From Xylocopa sonorina (lineage: Eukaryota > Arthropoda > Insecta > Hymenoptera > Apidae), in the NCBI RefSeq assembly GCF_050948175.1, contig NC_135194.1, positions 5,200,033 through 5,264,032 on the forward strand: a DNA stretch of 64,000 bases, given 5' to 3'. This document shows, one piece after another, positions 48,601-62,900 of this stretch. The first letter of the stretch is position 1. Each line of letters starts with the position of its first letter. Under the pieces are notes generated by a model. It was not told the DNA's origin, searched no databases, and worked only from the letters and a program-made list of their open reading frames with translations. The position numbers and the translations under genes are program-made.

Positions 48601-50145
48601 AGATATAATATGATTTGCGAAGTGTTATGTATTCCTCGTCTACACTTCAAATGAATGTAAATGCGACACTTCCTTGCAAGGAAAAAGCGTTTGCAGATAT
48701 CTACGTATCGTAGCAATAGAGTTCTAATGCTTCTTAAAACGCGATATCGCATCTCATTTCTATGTTTCATGGTAAGATATAATATGATTTGCGAAGTGTT
48801 ATGTATTCCTCGTCTACATTTCATATGAATGTTAATGCGACACTTCCTTGAAAGGAAATAGCGTCTGCAGATGTCTAGGTATCGTAGCAATAGAGTTCTT
48901 ATGCTTCTTAAAACGCGATATCGCATCTCGTTTCTATGTTTCATGGTAAGATATAATATGATTTGCGAAGTGTCATGTATTCCTCGTCTACACTTCACGT
49001 GAATGTAAATGCGACACTTCCTAGCAAGGAAATAGCGTTTGCAGATGTCTACGTATCGTAGCAATAGCTCCCTAATGCTTCTTAAAACGCGATATCGCAT
49101 CTCATTTCTGTTTCATGGTAAGATATAATATGATTTGCGAAGTGTTATGCATTACTCGTCTACGATTCAAATGAATGTAAACGCGACACTTCCTTGCAAG
49201 GAAATAGCGTTTGCAGATGTCTACGTATCGTAGCAATAGAGTTCTTATGCTTCTTAAAACGCGATATCGCATCTCGTTTCTATGTTTCATGGTAAGATAT
49301 AATATGATTTGCGAAGTGTCATGTATTCCTCGTCTACACTTCACGTGAATGTAAATGCGACACTTCCTAGCAAGGAAATAGCGTTTGCAGATGTCTACGT
49401 ATCGTAGCAATAGCTCCCTAATGCTTCTTAAAACGCGATATCGCATCTCATTTCTGTTTCATGGTAAGATATAATATGATTTGCGAAGTGTCATGTATTC
49501 CTCGTCTACACTTCAAATGAATGTAAATGCGATACTTCCTTGCAAGGAAATAGCGTTTGCAGATATCTACGTATCGTAGCAATAGAGTTCTAATGCTTCT
49601 TAAAACGCGATATCGCATCTCATTTCTATGTTTCATGGTAAGATATAATATGATTTGCGAAGTGTTATGTATTCCTCGTCTACACTTCATATGAATGTTA
49701 ATGCGACACTTCCTTGAAAGGAAATAGCGTCTGCAGATGTCTAGGTATCGTAGCAATAGAGTTCTTACGCTTCTTAAAACGCGATATCGCATCTCATTTC
49801 TATGTTTCATGGTAAGATATAATATGATTTGCGAAGTGTCATGTATTCCTCGTCTACACTTCAAATGAATGTGAAACCGACACTTCGTCGCTAGGAAATA
49901 GCGTTTGCAGATGTCTACGTATCGTAGCAATAGAGTTCTTATGATTCTTAAAACGCGATATCGCATCTCATTTCTATGTTTCATGGTAAGATATAATATG
50001 ATTTGCGAAGTGTTATGTTTTCCTCGTCTACACTTCATATGAATGTAAATGCGACACTTCCTTGCAAGGAAATAGCGTTTGCAGATGTCTACCTATCGTA
50101 GCAATAGAGTTCTAATGCTTCTTAAAACGCGATATCGCATCTCAT
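45670..50145. repeat. 2430-bp (14-monomer) higher-order repeat, about two copies
   Basis: About 2.0 kb of near identity (45670-47715 against 48100-50145) at offset 2430 bp, which is 14 x 174 minus 6. The 6 bp are accounted for by three 172-bp monomers in each unit. Shared markers include GCATTACTCGTC (46717 and 49147) and two TTCACGTGAA boxes per unit (46564 and 46911; 48994 and 49341). Confidence 0.78.
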
Positions 50146-51582
50146 TTCTATGTTTCATGGTAAGATATAATATGATTTGCGAAGTGTTATGCATTACTCG
50201 TCTACGATTCAAATGAATGTAAATGCGACACTTCCTTGCAAGGAAATAGCGTTTGCAGATGTCTACGTATCGTAGCAATAGAGTTCTTATGATTCTTAAA
50301 ACGCGATATCGCATCTCATTTCTATGGTTCATGGTAAGATATAATATGATTTGCGAAGTGTTATGTATTCCTCGTCTACACTTCAAATGAATGTAAATGC
50401 GACACTTCCTTGCAAGGAAATTGCGTTTGCAGATATCTAGGTATCGTAGCAATAGAGTTCTAATGCTTCTTAAAACGCGATATCGCACCTCATTTCTATG
50501 TTTCATGGTAAGATATAATATGATTTGCGAAGTGTTATGTATTCCTCGTCTACACTTCAAATGAATGTAAATGCGACACTTCCTTGCAAGGAAATAGCGT
50601 TTGCAGATGTCTACGTATCGTAGCAATAGAGTTCTTATGATTCTTAAAACGCGATATCGCATCTCATTTCTATGTTTCATGGTAAGATATAATATGATTT
50701 GCGAAGTGTTATGTATTCCTCGTCTACACTTCATATGAATGTAAATGCGACACTTCCTTGCAAGGAAATAGCGTTTGCAGATGTCTACCTATCGTAGCAA
50801 TAGAGTTCTAATGCTTGTTAAAACGAGATATTGCATCTCATATCTATGTTTCATGATAAGATATAATATGATTTGCGAAGTGTTATGTATTCCTCGTCTA
50901 CACTTCATATGAATGTAAATGCGACACTTCCTCGCAAGGAAATAGCGTTTGCAGATGTCTACCTATCGTAGCAATAGGGTTCTAATGCTTCTTAAAACGC
51001 GATATCGCATCTCATTTCTATGTTTCATGGTAAGATATAATATTCATTGCGAAGTGTTATGCATTCCTCGTCAACGATTCAAATGAATGTAAATGCGACA
51101 CTTCCTTGCAAGGAAATAGCGTTTGCAGATGTCTACGTATCGTAGCAATAGAGTTCTTACGATTCTTAAAACGCGACATCGCATCTCATTTCTATGTTTC
51201 ATGGTAAGATTTAATATGATTTGCGAAGTGTCATGTATTCCTCGTCTACACTTCAAATGAATGTGAATGCGACACTTCCTCGCTAGGAAATAGCGTTTGC
51301 AGATGTCTAAGTATCATAGCGATAGAGTTCTAATGCTTCTTAAAACGTGATATTGCATCTCATATCTATGTTTCATGATAAGATATAATATGATTTGCGA
51401 AGTGTTATGTATTCCTCGTCTACACTTCATATGAATGTAAATGCGACACTTCCTTGCAAGGAAATAGCGTTTGCAGATGTCTACCTATCGTAGCAATAGA
51501 GTTCTAATGCTTGTTAAAACGAGATATTGCATCTCATATCTATGTTTCATGATAAGATATAATATGATTTGCGAAGTGTTAT

Positions 51583-53910
51583 GTATTCCTCGTCTACACT
51601 TCATATGAATGTAAATGCGACACTTCCTTGCAAGGAAATAGCGTTTGCAGATGTCTAGCTATCGTAGCAATAGGGTTCTAATGCTTCTTAAAACGCGATA
51701 TCGCATCTCATTTCTATGTTTCATGTTAAGATATAATATGATTTGCGAAGTGTTATGTATTCCTCGTCTACACTTCAAATGAATGTGAATGCGACACTTC
51801 CCCGCTAGGAAATAGCGTTTGCAGAAGTCTACGTATCGTAGCAATAGAGTTCTTATGATCCTTAAAACGCGATATCGCATCTCGTTTCTATGGTTCATGG
51901 TAAGATATAATATGATTTGCGAAGTGTTATGTATTCCTCGTCTACACTTCAAATGAATGTAAATGCGACACTTCCTTGCAAGGAAATAGCGTTTGCAGAT
52001 GTCTACCTATCGTAGCAATAGGGTTCTAATGCTTCTTAAATCGCGATATCGCATCTCATTTCTATGTTTCATGGTAAGATGTAATATTCATTGCGAAGTG
52101 TTATGCATTCCTCGTCTACGATTCAAATGAATGTAAATGCGACACTTCCTTGCAAGGAAATAGCGTCTGCAGATGTCTAGGTATCGTAGCGATAAAGTTC
52201 TAATACTTCTTAAAACGCGATATCGCATCTCATTTCTATGTTTCATGGTAAGATATAATATGATTTGCGAAGTGTTATGTATTCCTCGTCTACACTTCAT
52301 ATGAATGTAAATGCGACACTTCCTTGCAAGGAAATAGCGTTTGCAGATGTCTACCTATCGTAGCAATAGGGTTTTAATGCTTCTTAAAACGCGATATCGC
52401 ATCTCATTTCTATGTTTCATGGTAAGATATAATATGATTTGTGAAGTGTTATGTATTCCTCGTCTACACTTCAAATGAATGTGAATGCGACACTTCCTCG
52501 CTAGGAAATAGCGTTTGCAGAAGTCTACGTATCGTAGCAATAGAGTTCTTATGATTCTTAAAACGCGATATCGCATCTCATTTCTATGGTTCATGGTAAG
52601 ATATAATATGATTTGCGAAGTGTTATGTATTCCTCGTCTACACTTCAAATGAATGTAAATGCGACATTTCCTTGCTAGGAAATAGCGTCCGCAGATGTCT
52701 AGGTATCGTAGCGATAGAGTTCTAATGCTTCTTAAAACGCGATATCGCATCTCATTTCTATGTTTCATGGTAAGATATAATATGATTTGCGAAGTGTTAT
52801 GTATTCCTCGTCTACACTTCATATGAATGTAAATGCGACACTTCCTTGCAAGGAAATAGCGTTTGCAGATGTCTACCTATCGTAGCAATAGAGTACTAAT
52901 GCTTCTTAAAACGCGATATCGCATCTCATTGCTATGGTTCATGGTAAGATATAATATGATTTGCGAATTGTTATGTATTCCTCGTCTACACTTCAAATGA
53001 ATGTAAATGCGACACTTCCTTGCTAGGAAATAGCGCCTGCAGATGTCTAGGTATCGTAGCGATAGAGTTCTAGTGCTTCTTAAAACGCGATATCGCATCT
53101 CATTTCTATGGTTCATGGTAAGATATAATATGATTTGCGAAGTGTTATGTATTCCTCGTCTACACTTCATATGAATGTAAATGCGACACTTCCTTGCAAG
53201 GAAATAGCGTTTGCAGATGTCTACCTATCGTAGCAATAGAGTACTAATGCTTCTTAAAACGCGATATCGCATCTCATTGCTATGGTTCATGGTAAGATAT
53301 AATATGATTTGCGAATTGTTATGTATTCCTCGTCTACACTTCAAATGAATGTAAATGCGACACTTCCTTGCTAGGAAATAGCGCCTGCAGATGTCTAGGT
53401 ATCGTAGCGATAGAGTTCTAATGCTTCTTAAAACGCGATATCGCATCTCATTTCTATGGTTCATGGTAAGATATAATATGATTTGCGAAGTGTTATGCAT
53501 TCCTCGTCTACGATTCAAATGAATGTAAATGCGACACTTCCTTGCAAGGAAATAGCGTTTGCAGATGTCTACGTATCGTAGCAATAGAGTTCTTATGACT
53601 CTTAAAACGCGATATCGCATCTCATTTCTATGTTTCATGGTAAGATTTAATATGATTTGCGAAGTGTCATGTATTCCTCGTCTACACTTCAAATGAATGT
53701 GAATGCGATACTTCCTCGCTAGGAAATAGCGTTTGCAGAAGTCTACGTATCGTTGCAATAGAGTTCTTATGATTCTTAAAACGCGATATCGCATCTCATT
53801 TCTATGGTTCATGGTAAGATATAATATGATTTGCGAAGTGTTATGTATTCCTCGTCTACACTTCAAATGAATGTAAATGCGACACTTCCTTGCTAGGAAA
53901 TAGCGCCTGC
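51583..53910. repeat. Empty-site paralog of the retrotransposon insertion locus
   Basis: An uninterrupted satellite segment in which the sequences flanking the element at 20046 and 28926 are joined. The bases ACGCGATATCGC at 52911-52922 contain a single ATAT (52916-52919), where the occupied locus has one ATAT on each side of the element. It therefore represents the pre-insertion arrangement. Confidence 0.85.
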
Positions 53911-54964
53911 AGATGTCTAGGTATCGTAGCGATAGAGTTCTAGTGCTTCTTAAAACGCGATATCGCATCTCATTTCTATGGTTCATGGTAAGATATAATA
54001 TGATTTGCGAAGTGTTATGTATTCCTCGTCTACACTTCATATGAATGTAAATGCGACACTTCCTTGCAAGGAAATAGCGTTTGCAGATGTCTACCTATCG
54101 TAGCAATAGAGTACTAATGCTTCTTAAAACGCGATATCGCATCTCATTGCTATGGTTCATGGTAAGATATAATATGATTTGCGAATTGTTATGTATTCCT
54201 CGTCTACACTTCAAATGAATGTAAATGCGACACTTCCTTGCTAGGAAATAGCGCCTGCAGATGTCTAGGTATCGTAGCGATAGAGTTCTAATGCTTCTTA
54301 AAACGCGATATCGCATCTCATTTCTATGGTTCATGGTAAGATATAATATGATTTGCGAAGTGTTATGCATTCCTCGTCTACGATTCAAATGAATGTAAAT
54401 GCGACACTTCCTTGCAAGGAAATAGCGTTTGCAGATGTCTACGTATCGTAGCAATAGAGTTCTTATGACTCTTAAAACGCGATATCGCATCTCATTTCTA
54501 TGTTTCATGGTAAGATTTAATATGATTTGCGAAGTGTCATGTATTCCTCGTCTACACTTCAAATGAATGTGAATGCGATACTTCCTCGCTAGGAAATAGC
54601 GTTTGCAGAAGTCTACGTATCGTTGCACTAGAGTTCTTATGATTCTTAGAACGCGATATCGCATCTCATTTCTATGGTTCATGGTAAGATATAATATGAT
54701 TTGCGAAGTGTTATGTATTCCTCGTCTACACTTCAAATGAATGTAAATGCGACACTTCCTTGCTAGGAAATAGCGTCTGCAGATGTCTAGGTATCGTAGC
54801 GATAGAGTTCTAATACTTCTTAAAACGCGATATCGCATCTCATTTCTATGGTTCATGGTAAGATATAATATGATTTGCGAAGTGTTATGCATTCCTCGTC
54901 TACGATTCAAATGAATGTAAATGCGACACTTCCTTGCAAGGAAATAGCATTTGCAGATGTCTTC
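53225..54964. repeat. 870-bp (5-monomer) higher-order repeat, two copies
   Basis: Two consecutive 5-monomer units begin at 53225 and 54095. Each opens with the GAGTACTAATGC plus CATTGCTATGGTTC monomer. The same opening monomer recurs at 31497, 32193, 33411, 41407, 52877, 55661 and 56009, with spacings of 2, 4, 7 and 9 monomers among neighbours, so the 5-mer is one of several spacings built from the same monomer types. Confidence 0.7.
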
Positions 54965-57900
54965 CTATCGTAGCAATAGGGTTCTAATGCTTCTTAAATC
55001 GCGATATCGCATCTCATTTCTATGTTTCATGGTAAGATATAATATTCATTGCGAAGTGTTATGCATTCCTCGTCTACGATTCAAATGAATGTAAATGCGA
55101 CACTTCCTTGCAAGGAAATATCGTTTGCAGATGTCTACGTATCGTAGCAATAGAGTTCTTATGATTCTTAAAACGCGATATCGCATCTCATTTCTATGTT
55201 TCATGGTAAGATTTAATATGATTTGCGAAGTGTCATGTATTCCTCGTCTACACTTCAAATGAATGTGAATGCGATACTTCCTCGCTAGGAAATAGCGTTT
55301 GCAGAAGTCTACGTATCGTTGCAATAGAGTTCTTATGATTCTTAAAACGCGATATCGCATCTCATTTCTATGTTTCATGGTAAGATATAATATGATTTGC
55401 GAAGTGTTATGTTTTCCTCGTCAACACTTCATATGAATGTAAATGCAACACTTCCTTGCAAGGAAATAACGTTTGCAGATGTCTACCTATCGTAGCAATA
55501 GAGTTCTAATGCTTCTTAAAACGCGATATCGCATCTCATTTCTATGTTTCATGGTAAGATATAATATGATTTGTGAAGTGTTATGTATTCCTCGTCTACA
55601 CTTCAAATGAATGTGAATGCGACACTTCCTCGCTAGGAAATAGCGTTTGCAGATGTCTACCTATCGTAGCAATAGAGTACTAATGCTTCTTAAAACGCGA
55701 TATCGCATCTCATTGCTATGGTTCATGGTAAGATATAATATGATTTGCGAATTGTTATGTATTCCTCGTCTACACTTCAAATGAATGTAAATGCGACACT
55801 TCCTTGCTAGGAAATAGCGCCTGCAGATGTCTAGGTATCGTAGCGATAGAGTTCTAGTGCTTCTTAAAACGCGATATCGCATCTCATTTCTATGGTTCAT
55901 GGTAAGATATAATATGATTTGCGAAGTGTTATGCATTCCTCGTCTACGATTCAAATGAATGTAAATGCGACACTTCCTTGCAAGGAAATAGCGTTTGCAG
56001 ATGTCTACCTATCGTAGCAATAGAGTACTAATGCTTCTTAGAACGCGATATCGCATCTCATTGCTATGGTTCATGGTAAGATATAATATGATTTGCGAAT
56101 TGTTATGTATTCCTCGTCTACACTTCAAATGAATGTAAATGCGACACTTCCTTGCTAGGAAATAGCGCCTGCAGATGTCTAGGTATCGTAGCGATAGAGT
56201 TCTAGTGCTTCTTAAAACGCGATATCGCATCTCATTGCTATGGTTCATGGTAAGATATAATATGATTTGCGAATTGTTATGTATTCCTCGTCTACACTTC
56301 AAATGAATGTAAATGCGACACTTCCTTGCTAGGAAATAGCGCCTGCAGATGTCTAGGAATCGTAGCGATAGAGTTCTAATGCTTCTTAAAACGCGATATC
56401 GCATCTCATTTCTATGGTTCATGGTAAGATATAATATGATTTGCGAAGTGTTATGCATTCCTCGTCTACGATTCAAATGAATGTAAATGCGACACTTCCT
56501 TGCAAGGAAATAGCGTTTGCAGATGTCTACGTATCGTAGCAATAGAGTTCTTATGACTCTTAAAACGCGATATCGCATCTCATTTCTATGTTTCATGGTA
56601 AGATTAAATATGATTTGCGAAGTGTCATGTATTCCTCGTCTACACTTCAAATGAATGTGAATGCGATACTTCCTCGCTAGGAAATAGCGTTTGCAGAAGT
56701 CTACGTATCGTTGCAATAGAGTTCTTATGATTCTTAAAACGCGATATCGCATCTCATTTCTATGGTTCATGGTAAGATATAATATGATTTGCGAAGTGTT
56801 ATGTATTCCTCGTCTACACTTCAAATGAATGTAAATGCGACACTTCCTTGCTAGGAAATAGCATCTGCAGATGTCTAGGTATCGTAGCGATAGAGTTCTA
56901 ATACTTCTTAAATCGCGATATCGCATCTCATTTCTATGGTTCACGGTAAGATATAATATGATTTGCGAAGTGTTATGCATTCCTCGTCTACGATTCAAAT
57001 GAATGTAAATGCGACACTTCCTTGCAAGGAAATAGCGTTTGCAGATGTCTACGTATCGTAGCAATAGAGTTCTTATGACTCTTAAAACGCGATATCGCAT
57101 CTCATTTCTATGTTTCATGGTAAGATTTAATATGATTTGCGAAGTGTCATGTATTCCTCGTCTACACTTCAAATGAATGTGAATGCGATACTTCCTCGCT
57201 AGGAAATAGCGTTTGCAGAAGTCTACGTATCGTTGCAATAGAGTTCTTATGATTCTTAAAACGCGATATCGCATCTCATTTCTATGTTTCATGGTAAGAT
57301 TTAATATGATTTGCGAAGTGTTATGTATTCCTCGTCTACACTTCATATGAATGTAAATGCGACACTTCCTTGCAAGGAAATAGCGTTTGCAGATGTCTAC
57401 CTATCGTAGCAATAGGGTTCTAATGCTTCTTAAAACGCGATATCGCATCTCATTTCTATGTTTCATGTTAAGATATAATGTGATTTGCGAAGTGTTATGT
57501 ATTCCTCGTCTACACTTCAAATGAATGTGAATGCGACACTTCCCCGCTAGGAAATAGCGTTTGCAGAAGTCTACGTATCGTAGCAATAGAGTTCTTATGA
57601 TCCTTAAAACGCGATATCGCATCTCGTTTCTATGGTTCATGGTAAGATATAATATGATTTGCGAAGTGTTATGTATTCCTCGTCTACACTTCAAATGAAT
57701 GTAAATGCGACACTTCCTTGCAAGGAAATAGCGTTTGCAGATGTCTACCTATCGTAGCAATAGGGTTCTAATGCTTCTTAAATCGCGATATCGCATCTCA
57801 TTTCTATGTTTCATGGTAAGATATAATATTCATTGCGAAGTGTTATGCATTCCTCGTCTACGATTCAAATGAATGTAAATGCGACACTTCCTTGCAAGGA

Positions 57901-59929
57901 AATAGCGTTTGCAGATGTCTACGTATCGTAGCAATAGAGTTCTTATGATTCTTAAAACGCGATATCGCATCTCATTTCTATGTTTCATGGTAAGATTTAA
58001 TATGATTTGCGAAGTGTCATGTATTCCTCGTCTACACTTCAAATGAATGTGAATGCGATACTTCCTCGCTAGGAAATAGCGTTTGCAGAAGTCTACGTAT
58101 CGTTGCAATAGAGTTCTTATGATTCTTAAAACGCGATATCGCATCTCATTTCTATGTTTCATGGTAAGATATAATATGATTTGCGAAGTGTTATGTTTTC
58201 CTCGTCTACACTTCATATGAATGTAAATGCAACACTTCCTTGCAAGGAAATAACGTTTGCAGATGTCTACCTATCGTAGCAATAGAGTTCTAATGCTTCT
58301 TAAAACGCGATATCGCATCTCATTTCTATGGTTCATGGTAAGATATAATATGATTTGCGAAGTGTTATGTATTCCTCGTCTACACTTCAAATGAATGTAA
58401 ATGCGACACTTCCTTGCAAGGAAATAGCGTTTGCAGATGTCTAGGTATCGTAGCAATAGAGTTCCAATGCTTCTTAAAACGCGATATCGCACCTCATTTC
58501 TATGTTCATGGTAAGATATAATATGATTTGCGAAGTGTTATGCATTCCTCGTCTGCACTTCAAATGAATGTAAATGCGACACTTCCTTGCTAGGAAATAG
58601 CGTCTGCAGATGTCTAGGTATCATAGCGATAGAGTTCTAATGCTTCTTAAAACGTGATATTGCATCTCATATCTATGTTTCATGATAAGATATAATATGA
58701 TTTGCGAAGTGTTATGTATTCCTCGTCTACACTTCATATGAATGTAAATGCGACACTTCCTTGCAAGGAAATAGCGTTTGCAGATGTCTACCTATCGTAG
58801 CAATAGAGTTCTAATGCTTGTTAAAACGAGATATTGCATCTCATATCTATGTTTCATGATAAGATATAATATGATTTGCGAAGTGTTATGTATTCCTCGT
58901 CTACACTTCATATGAATGTAAATGCGACACTTCCTTGCAAGGAAATAGCGTTTGCAGATGTCTACCTATCGTAGCAATAGGGTTCTAATGCTTCTTAAAA
59001 CGCGATATCGCATCTCATTTCTATGTTTCATGGTAAGATATAATATGATTTGTGAAGTGTTATGTATTCCTCGTCTACACTTCAAATGAATGTGAATGCG
59101 ACACTTCCTCGCTAGGAAATAGCGTTTGCAGAAGTCTACGTATCGTAGCAATAGAGTTCTTATGATTCTTAAAACGCGATATCGCATCTCATTTCTATGG
59201 TTCATGGTAAGATATAATATGATTTGCGAAGTGTTATGTATTCCTCGTCTACACTTCAAATGAATGTAAATGCGACATTTCCTTGCTAGGAAATAGCGTC
59301 CGCAGATGTCTAGGTATCGTAGCGATAGAGTTCTAATGCTTCTTAAAACGCGATATCGCATCTCATTTCTATGTTTCATGGTAAGATATAATATGATTTG
59401 CGAAGTGTTATGTATTCCTCGTCTACACTTCATATGAATGTGAATGCGACACTTCCTCGCTAGGAAATAGCGTTTGCAGATGTCTACGTATCGTAGCAAT
59501 AGATTTCTAATGCGTCATAAAACGCGTTATCGCATCTCATTTCTATGTCTCATGGTAAGATATAATATGATTTGCGAAGTGTCATGTATTCCTCGTCTAC
59601 ACTTCAAATGAATGTGAATGCGATACTTCCTCGCTAGGAAATAGCGTTTGAAGAAGTCTACGTATCGTTGCAATAGAGTTCAAAAGCTTCTTAAAACGAA
59701 ATACTGCATCTCATATCTATGTTTCATGATAAGATATAATATTCATTGCGAAGTGTTATGCACTCCTCGTCTACAATTCAAATGAATGTAAATGCGACAC
59801 TTCCTTGCAAGGAAATAGCGTTTGCAGATGTCTACGTATCGTAGCAATAGCTTTCTAATGCTTCTTAAAACGCGATATCGCATCTCATTTCTATGTTTCA
59901 TTGCAAGATATAATATGATTTGCGAAGTG

Positions 59930-62900
59930 TCATGTATTCCTCGTCTACGCTTCAAATGAATGTAAATGCGACACTTCCTTGCTAGGAAATAGCGTCTGCA
60001 GATGTCTAAGTATCGTAGCAATAGAGTTCTTATGATTCTTAAAACGCGATATCGCATCTCATTTCTATGGTTCATGGTAAGATATAATATGATTTGCGAA
60101 GTGTTATGTATTCCTCGTCTACACTTCAAATGAATGTAAATGCGACACTTCCTTGCAAGGAAATAGCGTTTGCAGATGTTTACCTATCGTAGCAATAGGG
60201 TTCTAATGCTTCTTAAAACGCGATATCGCATCTCATTTCTATGTTTCACGGTAAGATTTAATATGATTTGCGAAGTGTCATGTATTCCTCGTCTACACTT
60301 CAAATGAATGTGAATGCGACACTTCCTCGCTAGGAAATAGCGTTTGCAGATGTCTAAGTATCGTAGCAATAGAGTTCTTATGATTCTTAAAACGCGATAT
60401 CCCATCTCATTTCTATGTTTCATGGTAAGATATAATATGATTTGCGAAGTGTCATGTATTCCTCGTCTACACTTCAAATGAATGTAAATGCGACACTTCC
60501 GTGCTAGGAAATAGCGTCTGCAAATGTCTACCTATCGTAGCAATAGATTTCTAATGCTTCTTAAAACGCGATATCGCATCTCATTTCTATGTTTCATGGC
60601 AAGATATAATATGATTTGCGAAGTGTCATGTATTCCTCGTCTACGCTTCAAATGAATGTAAATGCGACACTTCCTTGCTAGGAAATAGCGTCTGCAGATG
60701 TCTACGTATCGTAGCAATAGATTCCTAATGCTTCTTAAAACGCGATATCGCATCTCATTTCTATGTTTCATGGTAAGATATAATATGGCGAAGTGTTATG
60801 TATTCCTCGTCTACACTTCAAATGAATGTAAATGCGACACTTCCGTGCTAGGAAATAGCGTCTGCAAATGTCTACCTATCGTAGCAATAGAGTTCTAATG
60901 CTTCTTAAAACGCGATATCGCATCTCATTTCTATGTTTCATGGTAAGATATAATATGATTTGCGAAGTGTTATGTATTCCTCGTCTATACTTCAAATGAA
61001 TGTAAATGCGACACTTCCTTGCTAGGAAATAGCGTATGCAGATGTCTAGGTATCGTTGCAATAGAGTTCTAATGCTTCTTAAAACGCGATATCGCAACTC
61101 ATTTCTATGTTTCATGGTAAGATATAATATGATTTGCGAAGTGTTATATATTCCTCGTCTACACTTCAAATGAATGTGAATGCGACACTTCCTCGCTAGG
61201 AAATAGCGTTTGCAGATTTCTACGTATCGTAGCAATAGTGTTCTAATGCTTCTTAAAACGCGATATCGCATCTCATTTCTATGTTTCATGGTAAGATATA
61301 ATATGATTTGCGAAGTGTGATGTATTCCTCGTCTACACTTCAAATGAATGTAAATGCGACACTTCCTTGCAAAGAAATAGCGTCTGCAGATGTCTAGGTA
61401 TGGTAGCAATAGAGTTCAAATGCTTCTTAAAACGAAATATTGCATCTAATTTCTATGTTTCATGGTAAGATATAATGTGATTTGCGAAGTGTTATGTATT
61501 CCTCGTCTACACTTCATATGAATGTAAATGCGACACTTCCTTGCAAGGAAATAGCGTTTGCAGATGTCTACCTATCGTAGCAATAGAGTTCAAATGCTTC
61601 TTAAAACGAAATATTGCATCTCATTTCTATGTTTCATGGTAAGATATAATATGATTTGCGAAGTGTCATGTATTCCTCGTCTACACTTCAAGTGAATGTG
61701 AATGCGACACTTCCTTGCTAGGAAATAGCGTCTGCAGATGTCTAAGTATCGTAGCAATAGAGTTCTTATGATTCTTAAAACGCGATATCGCATCTCATTT
61801 CTATGGTTCATGGTAAGATATAATATGATTTGCGAAGTGTTATGTATTCCTCGTCTACACTTCAAATGAATGTAAATGCGACACTTCCTTGCAAGGAAAT
61901 AGCGTTTGCAGATGTTTACCTATCGTAGCAATAGGGTTCTAATGCTTCTTAAAACGCGATATCGCATCTCATTTCTATGTTTCACGGTAAGATTTAATAT
62001 GATTTGCGAAGTGTCATGTATTCCTCGTCTACACTTCAAATGAATGTGAATGCGACACTTCCTCGCTAGGAAATAGCGTTTGCAGATGTCTAAGTATCGT
62101 AGCAATAGAGTTCTTATGATTCTTAAAACGCGATATCCCATCTCATTTCTATGTTTCATGGTAAGATATAATATGATTTGCGAAGTGTCATGTATTCCTC
62201 GTCTACACTTCAAATGAATGTAAATGCGACACTTCCGTGCTAGGAAATAGCGTCTGCAAATGTCTACCTATCGTAGCAATAGATTTCTAATGCTTCTTAA
62301 AACGCGATATCGCATCTCATTTCTATGTTTCATGGTGAGATATAATATGATTTGCGAAGTGTTATGTATTCCTCGTCTACACTTCAAGTGAATGTGAATG
62401 CGACACTTCCTCGCTAGGAAATAGCGTTTGCAGATGTCTACCTATCGTAGCAATAGGGTTCTAATGCTTCTTAAAACGCGATATCGCATCTCATTTCTAT
62501 GTTTCATGGTAAGATATAATATGATTTGCGAAGTGTTATGTATTCCTCGTCTACACTTCAAATGAATGTAAATGCGACACTTCCTTGCAAGGAAATAGCG
62601 TTTGCAGATGTCTACGTATCGAAGCAATAGAGTTCAAAAGCTTCTTAAAACGAAATATTGCATCTCATATCTATGTTTCATGATAAGATATAATATTCAT
62701 TGCGAAGTGTTATGCATTCCTCGTCTACAATTCAAATGAATGTAAATGCGACACTTCCTTGCAAGGAAATAGCGTTTGCAGATGTCTACGTATCGTAGCA
62801 ATAGCTTTCTAATGCTTCTTAAAACGCGATATCGCATCTCATTTCTATGTTTCATGGCAAGATATAATATGATTTGCGAAGTGTCATGTATTCCTCGTCT

